This document shows, piece after piece, positions 57,892 through 64,000 of a stretch of 64,000 bases of DNA; the stretch's first letter is position 1, and every line of letters begins with the position of its first letter. Both the position numbers and the translations under genes were made by a program. A model generated the notes under the pieces. That model was not told the origin of the DNA. It saw only the letters and a list, made by a program, of their open reading frames with translations, and ran no database searches. Source of the stretch: Yersinia enterocolitica (lineage in GTDB: Bacteria; Pseudomonadota; Gammaproteobacteria; Enterobacterales; Enterobacteriaceae); contig NBTC02000002.1 of the NCBI GenBank assembly GCA_002082245.2, positions 4,464,001 through 4,528,000 on the forward strand, written 5' to 3'.

Positions 57892-59277
57892 ATGAAATAT
57901 CAATTTCCCGATGATTTTTGGTGGGGCAGTGCCACCTCCGCAGCCCAATCCGAAGGGGCGTCACTGCGGGATGGCAAGAGCAAGAACATCTTCGATTATT
58001 GGTACGAAATTGCACCGGAACGTTTTCATGGTCAGATTGGTCCTGAAAACACCTCCACCTTTTACGATAACTATCAGCAAGATATTTTGCTATTAAAGCA
58101 ACTGGGCCATAACACGTTCAGGACATCGATTTCATGGTCGCGGCTGATACCAAAGGGTGACGGTGAGCTTAACCCCAAAGCTGTCACGTTTTATAACGCG
58201 GTGATCGATAGCCTACTGGCGAATGGCATTACCCCTTTCATCAATCTCTATCATTTTGATATGCCGTTATGCATGCAAGAGAAAGGCGGTTGGGAAAATC
58301 GTGCGGTTGTGGAAGCCTATGGCCGCTATGCTAAAAGCTGCTTTATGTTGTTTGGTGATCGGGTAAAGCATTGGTTTACTTTTAATGAGCCGATTGTGCC
58401 TGTTGAAGCCGGCTACCTGAACGACCTGCATTACCCTGGTGTGGTTGACTTTAAACGTGCGGTGACTGTTGCTTATCACAGCGTATTGGCCCATGCCAAC
58501 GCGGTGCAAAACTACCGAGAGCTAAAGCAGGGGGGGGAAATTGGTATCATTTTGAACCTCACCCCGACCTATCCTCGCTCCGACAGTGCGCCAGACCTGA
58601 TTGCAGCTAATCATGCCGATTTATTGCTTAACCGTAGCTTCCTCGATCCCGTCACCAAGGGGGTTTACCCTGATGAACTGATTACGTTGCTGCGAGAGCA
58701 CGACTTATTGCCACAAATTGAAAACGGTGATTGCCAGTGCATTGCGGCGGGCGTCGTTGATCTGTTAGGGGTTAACTATTATCAGCCAAGACGGGTTCAG
58801 GCGAAAGATATCCCAACCCCTCGAGGGCTGGTGAAAACGCTGGAGGATTTGTTCAGTTTTTATGCGATGCAAGGGCGCAAAATCAACCCGCATCGTGGTT
58901 GGGAAATCTACGAAAAAGGGCTGTATGACATCCTGAAAAATCTAAGAGAGAATTATAACAATATTGCGTGTTATATCTCTGAGAATGGCATGGGTGTTGA
59001 GGGCGAAGAGCAGTTTATCACGCCATCAGGTAGGGTTGATGACCAGTATCGCATCGAATTTATCCGTGCACATTTGAAGTGGCTACATCAAGCATTACAA
59101 GAGGGCAGTAACTGTAAAGGGTATCATCTGTGGACCTTTATTGATTGCTGGTCTTGGCTCAATGCATACAAAAACCGCTATGGTTTAGTTCGGTTGAATA
59201 TTGCCGACCAGACGCGAGTATTGAAACAAAGTGGCTACTGGTTTGCTGATGTCGCCAGGCAGAATGGTTTTAATTAA
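57892..59277 (+). CDS. 6-phospho-beta-glucosidase, GH1 family
   Basis: 461 residues with the GH1 hallmarks: FPDDFWWGSATSAAQSEGA, the acid/base Glu in TFNEP, and the nucleophile in YISENGMGVEG. It splits the phosphorylated disaccharide brought in by the PTS. In E. coli this operon carries the GH4 enzyme ChbF instead; here a GH1 enzyme sits between IIC and IIA. A phospho-cellobiose or phospho-beta-glucoside substrate is likely, but not proven. Confidence 0.9.
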   Translation: MKYQFPDDFWWGSATSAAQSEGASLRDGKSKNIFDYWYEIAPERFHGQIGPENTSTFYDNYQQDILLLKQLGHNTFRTSISWSRLIPKGDGELNPKAVTFYNAVIDSLLANGITPFINLYHFDMPLCMQEKGGWENRAVVEAYGRYAKSCFMLFGDRVKHWFTFNEPIVPVEAGYLNDLHYPGVVDFKRAVTVAYHSVLAHANAVQNYRELKQGGEIGIILNLTPTYPRSDSAPDLIAANHADLLLNRSFLDPVTKGVYPDELITLLREHDLLPQIENGDCQCIAAGVVDLLGVNYYQPRRVQAKDIPTPRGLVKTLEDLFSFYAMQGRKINPHRGWEIYEKGLYDILKNLRENYNNIACYISENGMGVEGEEQFITPSGRVDDQYRIEFIRAHLKWLHQALQEGSNCKGYHLWTFIDCWSWLNAYKNRYGLVRLNIADQTRVLKQSGYWFADVARQNGFN

Positions 59278-59305
59278 TGGCTTTAATTTACGGAGTAACA
59301 ATAGC

Positions 59306-59653
59306 ATGTTTGATTTAGATAAAATCGTGGGTGAGGTGCAGCCTACCGATGAGATGGAAGATGTGGTTATGGGGCTGATTATCAACGCCGGGCAAGCCAG
59401 AAGTTTGGCCTACAAGGCTCTGAAACAAGCCAAGGCGGGTGACTTTTCCCAAGCGGATGAGCTGATGGTGCAATCTCGTCTGGCGCTGAATGAAGCACAT
59501 TTAGTTCAGACCAGGTTGATTGAAGCTGATCAAGGTGAGGGGAAAACCAAAGTAACATTGGTGCTGGTACATGCTCAGGATCATTTGATGACGGCAATGT
59601 TAGCCAGAGAGTTAATTGATGAGTTGATCGAATTGCATCGAAAGTTACAGTGA
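59306..59653 (+). CDS. chbA: PTS N,N'-diacetylchitobiose/cellobiose IIA component
   Basis: 115 residues from the ATG at 59306 (CGGAGTAACAATAGC upstream). A helical IIA of the lactose family: VVMGLIINAGQARSLAYKALKQA and the phospho-His in LVLVHAQDHLMTAM. It takes phosphate from HPr. Confidence 0.92.
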   Translation: MFDLDKIVGEVQPTDEMEDVVMGLIINAGQARSLAYKALKQAKAGDFSQADELMVQSRLALNEAHLVQTRLIEADQGEGKTKVTLVLVHAQDHLMTAMLARELIDELIELHRKLQ

Positions 59654-59702
59654 ACTTTGTCTAACACATTGGCTATTTTGAACGAGGGTGAAGGTAAATA
59701 AG

Positions 59703-60533
59703 ATGGAAGTCAGGTTAGTACGTCAAAAAGACTTTTTTAACGGAAAAGAATTCCATCTGTTTATTTATAACAAAACGGAAAGTGCCACCGGCTTACATCA
59801 GCATGATTATTATGAATATACGTTGATATTAACCGGTATGTGTTATCAGGAAATAAACGGTAAGCGAGTCTTTTTAGAGCGCGGCGATTTTGTTTTTATT
59901 CCGATGGGGTCCCATCATAAAAGTTTCTATGAGTTTGGTGCTACCCGTATTCTGAATGTGGGAATAAGTAAAACCTTCTTTGAAGAGCACTATTCTCATC
60001 TATTATCGCGGCCTATTGTGGCCTCTCAGGCTTATCGCCTAAAGGGTGATTTTCTCTCTTATATTGAATCGGCAATTTCTGCGCCACACTTTAGGGACGA
60101 TGAGCTTACTGAACTGGTAGAACTGCTGACTTTTTATGTTACTAACCGCATCAGCCATCATAAAGAAAGTGACACTAACGACGATATTCCACTGTGGCTG
60201 AAGACCAGTATCGACAAAATGCATGATAAGTCGATGTTTGGTGAAAAAGCGCTGGTGAATATGATCGAACTGTCTGGCAAAACCCAAGAGTATTTGACCC
60301 GCGCTACCCGGCGTTATTACCAAAAAACGCCGATGCAGATTATCAATGAAATCAGAGTTAACTTTGCTAAAACTCAACTTGAAATGACAAATTATCTGGT
60401 CTCTGACATTGCTTTTGAAGCAGGTTACAGCGATACCACGTTATTTATTAAAAACTTCAAAAAACTCACCTCTTTTACGCCGGGGAACTATCGCAAAAAA
60501 TTCAACTGCGTCAGAGAGGGGTTATCCGATTAG
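59703..60533 (+). CDS. chbR: ChbR, AraC-family regulator of chitobiose use
   Basis: 276 residues from the ATG at 59703; a GTG at 59688 is possible. An N-terminal cupin (about 20-100, [25 protein letters not shown]) precedes an AraC HTH (about 175-275, [20 protein letters not shown] and [35 protein letters not shown]). It is expected to activate this operon when chitobiose-6-phosphate is present and to repress it otherwise, as in E. coli. Confidence 0.88.
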   Translation: MEVRLVRQKDFFNGKEFHLFIYNKTESATGLHQHDYYEYTLILTGMCYQEINGKRVFLERGDFVFIPMGSHHKSFYEFGATRILNVGISKTFFEEHYSHLLSRPIVASQAYRLKGDFLSYIESAISAPHFRDDELTELVELLTFYVTNRISHHKESDTNDDIPLWLKTSIDKMHDKSMFGEKALVNMIELSGKTQEYLTRATRRYYQKTPMQIINEIRVNFAKTQLEMTNYLVSDIAFEAGYSDTTLFIKNFKKLTSFTPGNYRKKFNCVREGLSD

Positions 60534-60581
60534 CTTCCGGCCAGATAGCTGCTACTGGAATGGCCTGACAAGGTACCCTCA

Positions 60582-61343
60582 ATGGAAAAGTTACTTATTG
60601 TTAATGCTGATGATTTTGGTCTATGCAAAGGTCAAAATTACGGAATCATTGAAGCATTCCGGCATGGTGTTGTCTCATCGACTACAGCGATGATGAATTG
60701 TGCGGATATCTATCATGCAGCGGAACTGAGTAAGCAAAATCCAACGTTGGCTGTGGGGATGCATTTTGTTCTCACTTACGGGCGGCCGTTAACGTCAATG
60801 CCATCATTAGTTGATGCCAGCGGTGCTCTGGGCAAATGGTTGTGGCAACGCGCCGAAGCGGGTGAGCTGAATCCTGGCGAGATAGCTCGGGAGTTGGCGG
60901 CTCAGTTTGATAAGTTTGTTGCTGTCTTCGGCCGTGCACCCACTCACATCGACAGCCATCATCATATACATATGTTGCCGCAAATTTATCCGCTGGTTGT
61001 TGCTTTTGCCCACGAGAAATCTCTTCCACTGCGTATTGATCGCAATGAAGTACAGCGGCATGAGATTGTGCTTAATAACCCGCGAAGCAGTGAGTGGTTC
61101 GATGCCGGTTTTTATGGTGAGGCTTTATCTGAGCAGACATTTTTGCGGTTGTTGGAAAATGCCAGTCAAAAAGCAATTAACTCACTTGAGATTATGTGCC
61201 ATCCGGCGTTTGTTGATAACATCCTCATGACCAGCGGCTATTGTTATCCACGCTTGACCGAGTTGGACGTGCTGACGTCGCCGGCATTAAAGCAAGCCAT
61301 TGAGCAGCGTGGCTATAGATTGGGGTCATATTTGGATTGCTGA
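60582..61343 (+). CDS. chbG: ChbG, chitooligosaccharide deacetylase (YdjC family)
   Basis: 253 residues. The metal motif [13 protein letters not shown] is at the start and [12 protein letters not shown] follows. In E. coli ChbG removes one acetyl group from chitobiose-6-phosphate, which both lets ChbF act and makes the ChbR inducer. It is last in the operon, 48 bp after chbR. Confidence 0.92.
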   Translation: MEKLLIVNADDFGLCKGQNYGIIEAFRHGVVSSTTAMMNCADIYHAAELSKQNPTLAVGMHFVLTYGRPLTSMPSLVDASGALGKWLWQRAEAGELNPGEIARELAAQFDKFVAVFGRAPTHIDSHHHIHMLPQIYPLVVAFAHEKSLPLRIDRNEVQRHEIVLNNPRSSEWFDAGFYGEALSEQTFLRLLENASQKAINSLEIMCHPAFVDNILMTSGYCYPRLTELDVLTSPALKQAIEQRGYRLGSYLDC

Positions 61344-61349
61344 AATTAT

Positions 61350-61376
61350 TAACATAAAGTCGCCCTTTGCCGATAA
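61350..61376 (+). promoter_or_regulatory. candidate sigma-28 (FliA) promoter for the flxA-like gene
   Basis: The -10 element GCCGATAA (61369-61376) is a perfect FliA match. Eleven bases upstream, TAACATAA (61350-61357) is only a half match to TAAAGTTT. The -10 lies 38 bases before the FlxA-like ATG. Confidence 0.7.
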
Positions 61377-61414
61377 TCATTATACTGACTTAGCGAGTGA
61401 TAAGGATATGTCCG

Positions 61415-61744
61415 ATGGGTATAAATGCGAGTTTACCAATAGCAGCAACGACGGGAAATGGCAGCAAGAATACTGCAAGTGCAGGAAATGATTTGGCATC
61501 TCAGATAAAGAATGTAATAGCAAAAATCGCTGAGGTTACGCAAAAACTCAAAGATGGCATTGATATGTCAGAAGATCAGCGAAAAAGTATTCAAGCTCAA
61601 TTAACGATGTTACAGCAGCAACTGGCTGAGTTGTTACGTCGTCAGGCACAACAAGCGCAGCAAAAGCATGATGGGAAAAGTAGTGCTATTGAGAACGTAG
61701 ACCAGATAAAAGCACAAGATGGCAATATAGATATCTATATTTGA
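61415..61744 (+). CDS. FlxA-like protein
   Basis: 109 residues from the ATG at 61415 (AAGGAT upstream). A Ser/Thr/Asn/Ala-rich N-terminus precedes a long coiled coil (about 25-85, ending LLRRQAQQAQQK) similar to E. coli FlxA, a small protein of the flagellar regulon whose function is not known. The FliA-like promoter supports this. A terminator follows. Confidence 0.78.
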   Translation: MGINASLPIAATTGNGSKNTASAGNDLASQIKNVIAKIAEVTQKLKDGIDMSEDQRKSIQAQLTMLQQQLAELLRRQAQQAQQKHDGKSSAIENVDQIKAQDGNIDIYI

Positions 61745-61789
61745 TTCATTAAATTTTAATAAACTAACAGTATTAGCAATCACTTTTCA

Positions 61790-61812
61790 GGCCTCGCTTT
61801 TGAGGCTTTTTA
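61790..61812 (+). terminator. terminator of the flxA-like gene
   Basis: GCCTC / GAGGC stem with a six-base loop and a T run (TTTTT). Confidence 0.75.
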
Positions 61813-61930
61813 ACTAATAAAGAGAGTTCGTTATTATGTTTTTGGGCGTTTGAATATATTGTATTTTTTGATGAAAATTGAGTTAAGATCCGTGTCGCAT
61901 TCCTAAACGTATCCTCATGTAGGAAAGTGA

Positions 61931-62083
61931 TGCGGGGATAAACGCCCAGCGACTGTTGAGGTAATTGGTAAAGCATTAAAAAAAATCGAGGCCGAGGTAT
62001 AAATGACCGCAAAAGTTAAGGCTAGCTTGGCTGGTGGTATTTGTTCCGCTGCGGCAATTATTTCTGTCCAACATCCCTTGTAG
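61931..62083 (+). pseudogene. prophage lysis-gene remnant (holin 3' end and endolysin 5' end)
   Basis: The first reading frame ends ...RPATVEVIGKALKKIEAEV (TAA at 61999), typical of a small phage holin C-terminus. Its stop almost touches the next ATG (62003), MTAKVKASLAGGICSAAAII then a stop at 62081, like the N-terminal anchor of a phage lysozyme. The second reading is only 26 residues. So it looks like a holin-endolysin pair deleted to a stub. Assignment is by pattern, not by full alignment. Confidence 0.45.
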
Positions 62084-62087
62084 CGAC

Positions 62088-62306
62088 TCATTTTATCCTT
62101 TTTACATCGGGGTGTTTTTCACTCGCGGCTTCATGGTAGATATCAGCTAACCACGCAGCTATTTCCTCCTCAGTCAAAAATGAAGGAATAATGACGTCAT
62201 ATATTCGAGATGATTTCCCCTCATTGCAATCTACTCGGAATAGCTGCCATTCATTGGCAACACTTTTAACACCCAAGCGGCGACCAAAAACACCATAAAT
62301 GAGCAT
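62088..62306 (-). CDS. small conserved hypothetical protein (DUF7661-like)
   Basis: 72 residues: MLIYGVFGRRLGVKSVANEW, then RIYDVIIPSFLTEEEIAAWLADIYHEAASEKHPDVKRIK. The pattern of an aromatic N-terminus and a conserved HP-x-VKRI end recalls a family I know as DUF7661. It has no signal or membrane helix. It stands next to the phage remnant and may have arrived with it. AGAGGACCC precedes the ATG. Confidence 0.6.
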   Translation of the reverse strand: MLIYGVFGRRLGVKSVANEWQLFRVDCNEGKSSRIYDVIIPSFLTEEEIAAWLADIYHEAASEKHPDVKRIK

Positions 62307-62376
62307 AACAGGGTCCTCTATCTCAATATGTACGTTCAGTTAACTCCTATAGCAAATAAAGTTCAATATGGAAATT

Positions 62377-62393
62377 ATGAGGATATTCCTCAT
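62377..62393. repeat. perfect 6-bp inverted repeat, ATGAGG-ATATT-CCTCAT
   Basis: A 17-bp dyad in the 291-bp gap between the small hypothetical gene and the CigR-like gene; another, ACCATTGCTAATGGT, is near 62454. Either may be an operator. Confidence 0.35.
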
Positions 62394-62597
62394 GCCTGAA
62401 TAATTGTCTCACCAAAAGGTGGGGGATAAAAATATGGCGCGATGTTGATTAGTTACCATTGCTAATGGTGGTGTTCTTAGGTTTAGTATTTTACAGCTAC
62501 CGCTTCATTGTATGAAATAAGACCATTCTATATGGCTTATATAGATAGGATTAACTAGATTTAATTTATATATAGCGACTAGCAAAGGTAATAGAAA

Positions 62598-63065
62598 ATG
62601 TTTAAGCACCGTTTGTCTGTGATCGCATTAGCGCTGATTGCTTCTCTATCGTTATCTTCAGCCCCTTCCATAGCTAATCCCGGTAATGGGAATGGCGGTG
62701 GACACGGAAACAGTGGCGGAAACCACGGTAATAGTGGGGGCAATGGACCCGCTAATAAGGGGAGTAAAGCCAAAAATGGTAGTGATAATTTAGTTTCAGT
62801 AAATCTAACCTATGACCGTGTGCGCCCATTAGCTGTTAATTACGGATTGACTGGTTATCAGTCATTACCTCCCGGTATCGCTAAAAATCTGGCACGGGGT
62901 AAGCCGCTTCCACCAGGCATCGCTAAGAAAGCAGTTCCTGCATCTTTACTGGGGCAGCTACCTGCTTACCCAGGATATGAGTGGCGTATAGTTGGCAATG
63001 ACTTAGTACTTATTACATTAAGTACAGCGATTGTTGCATCAGTAATAAATGGCGTATTCGATTAA
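62598..63065 (+). CDS. CigR-like (RcnB family) exported protein
   Basis: 155 residues. Signal peptide (cut near SIANP), then a Gly/Asn/His-rich linker (residues about 28-55, GNGNGGGHGNSGG repeats). The conserved PPGIAKNLARGKPLPPGIAKK follows, then a domain ending YEWRIVGNDLVLITLSTAIVASVINGVF. It matches the CigR family, named from Salmonella. AGGTAATAGAAA precedes the ATG. A terminator follows. Confidence 0.8.
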   Translation: MFKHRLSVIALALIASLSLSSAPSIANPGNGNGGGHGNSGGNHGNSGGNGPANKGSKAKNGSDNLVSVNLTYDRVRPLAVNYGLTGYQSLPPGIAKNLARGKPLPPGIAKKAVPASLLGQLPAYPGYEWRIVGNDLVLITLSTAIVASVINGVFD

Positions 63066-63509
63066 GTATCCAAAGAAGGATACTCATCAGAGATTTTAAC
63101 CACCTACGAGTTTAAGCCACTGGCCTTATAAGCCGGTGGCTTTTCATTTGAAATATTTATCTAGTGGATCGAAGTATCGGTACTTTCTGTAGAAAGCTAA
63201 CATTCTGGCGGGACTTAGACTATACCGGATCATACAACTTATGGCTGCGGGATGTTCCACGACACACCGGCAAAGCTTTCAATGACAGCAAGTCGTTTGT
63301 CTGCAGGAACCGGATAGGCAATATCAGCACAAGCTCAAATAACGATAATTCAATGACTGGGACGGAGATCTATGGTAGATCTCTGCTGTTATGGAATGGT
63401 ATATCACAGCAAAACAGACTTTAATTCTGAGTTAATTCAATATTAAACCCACCTTAAATATTCAGAGTGGTAAACAGATTAAAGCCAAATAATAGCGAAT
63501 GGAGTCTAA
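63066..63509. other. intergenic region after the CigR-like gene
   Basis: 444 bp. Apart from the terminator near 63114, no gene is supported. An ORF at 63164-63424 has no start signal and no recognisable protein. Confidence 0.45.
63114..63146 (+). terminator. terminator of the CigR-like gene
   Basis: GCCACTGGC / GCCGGTGGC stem (one G-T pair) then TTTTC. Confidence 0.8.
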
Positions 63510-64000
63510 ATGAAAGAACTATTAATACTAATAGCAACACTAGTAATCTGGGTGATTGTTGCTAAATTTTTAGCTAAATATTTCATTCATAAAGGGCATC
63601 GAGACTTGATGAGTAAAACAAGTGGGGTTATTGTTGGTACAGTTGTTGCTTTTACTTTTTTGATTATTGTGGTAATCCCGATACCGGAAGAGACAATATT
63701 GACATCAGCCAACTCTCGCTCATCCGTCACAACGACTATACCAGAAAAAACAATTGATAAGCATGAAGAAAAGACGAAATCAATCGCGCCTCAAGTGCTT
63801 ATAGAGGAACCTCGCAATCCTGATAATAATGAAAGCATAAAGACGTTGGGTATTAGCCCGGACATTTTTGAAAAAAGAATGAATGCCAACTTAGAAACAT
63901 CTAATAGTTCGCTTAGACTAAAAATTAATTTTAAAAAAAATGGAGTTAAGAATACGTTCAATTATGCCTTTAATGATCATTTGGTTATTGTGGGAACGAT
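63510..64000 (+). CDS. unknown membrane-anchored protein (3' end cut by window)
   Basis: Open from ATG at 63510 (GGAGTCTAA upstream) to the end, 163 codons with no stop. Two N-terminal hydrophobic helices (about 3-20 and 34-54) are followed by a Ser/Thr/Glu-rich linker and a polar domain (about 110 onward, LGISPDIFEKRMNANLETS). The N-terminus may be in the membrane with the rest in the periplasm. I do not recognise the family. It is AT-rich compared with the core genes. Confidence 0.6.
   Translation, partial: MKELLILIATLVIWVIVAKFLAKYFIHKGHRDLMSKTSGVIVGTVVAFTFLIIVVIPIPEETILTSANSRSSVTTTIPEKTIDKHEEKTKSIAPQVLIEEPRNPDNNESIKTLGISPDIFEKRMNANLETSNSSLRLKINFKKNGVKNTFNYAFNDHLVIVGT

Noticed and set aside
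61773..62012. 79-codon minus-strand ORF
   Set aside because: It runs over the flxA terminator and antisense to the phage-like remnant, without a start signal.
63164..63424. 86-codon ORF after the CigR-like gene
   Set aside because: No start signal, no family, odd composition; it starts just after a terminator.

Overview
The window reads as a chromosomal segment of a Yersinia species. The dkgB-yafC-yafD-mltD-gloB-yafS-rnhA-dnaQ block and tRNA-Asp are enterobacterial core genes. The ureABCEFGD order followed by the urea channel gene yut and a NixA-type nickel permease, with the ynt nickel ABC transporter genes nearby, is the arrangement known from Yersinia. Four ERIC-type intergenic repeats also fit. 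ureD is full length, unlike the frameshifted copy known in Y. pestis, so this is more likely another Yersinia; I cannot fix the species.

Layout. 1-7450 is the 3' half of an aryl-polyene-type pigment cluster: thioesterase, LolA-like carrier, MMPL exporter, DUF3261 lipoprotein, then ketosynthase, dehydratase, ketoreductase and ketosynthase, nearly all overlapping. 7639-16213 is core: dkgB, yafC with a divergent MFS gene, yafD, mltD, gloB, yafS, rnhA and dnaQ. A tRNA-Asp follows, then proVWX (osmoprotectant uptake) and nrdHIEF (class Ib ribonucleotide reductase) with a paired NrdR operator. 24.9-34.9 kb is a mixed region: an AhpD-like gene with a MocR regulator, a DUF883 protein, the acid-shock gene asr with an RstA box and a tiny membrane-protein gene, a hydrolase with a divergent AraC regulator, YicN- and MbeD-like proteins, a cold-shock protein, and an FtrA-like regulator with a rhodanese.

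35.9-50.5 kb is a nickel/urease/acid-tolerance superlocus: yntABCDE (Ni uptake), ureABC (enzyme), ureEFGD (Ni insertion), yut (urea channel), a nixA-like permease (Ni uptake) and an hdeB-like periplasmic acid chaperone. Together they bring in nickel and urea, assemble the enzyme, and protect the periplasm in acid. Next come a Kch-type potassium channel, a crcB pair (fluoride export), a YghZ-type aldo/keto reductase and a YliI-type PQQ dehydrogenase.

56.1-61.3 kb is a chb-like operon for chitobiose/cellobiose (PTS IIB, IIC, a GH1 phospho-glucosidase, IIA, the ChbR regulator, the ChbG deacetylase). Beyond it lie an flxA-like gene with a sigma-28-like promoter, a small prophage lysis remnant, a CigR-like secreted protein and an unknown membrane protein cut by the window end.

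I saw no CRISPR array, insertion sequence, rRNA or replication origin. No wholly new multi-gene system stands out. The most interesting items are in the intergenic DNA: the ERIC element next to the yut ribosome binding site, the long inverted repeat and short ORF before ureE, the repeats between ureB and ureC, the phage remnant, and the GH1 enzyme in the chb operon.
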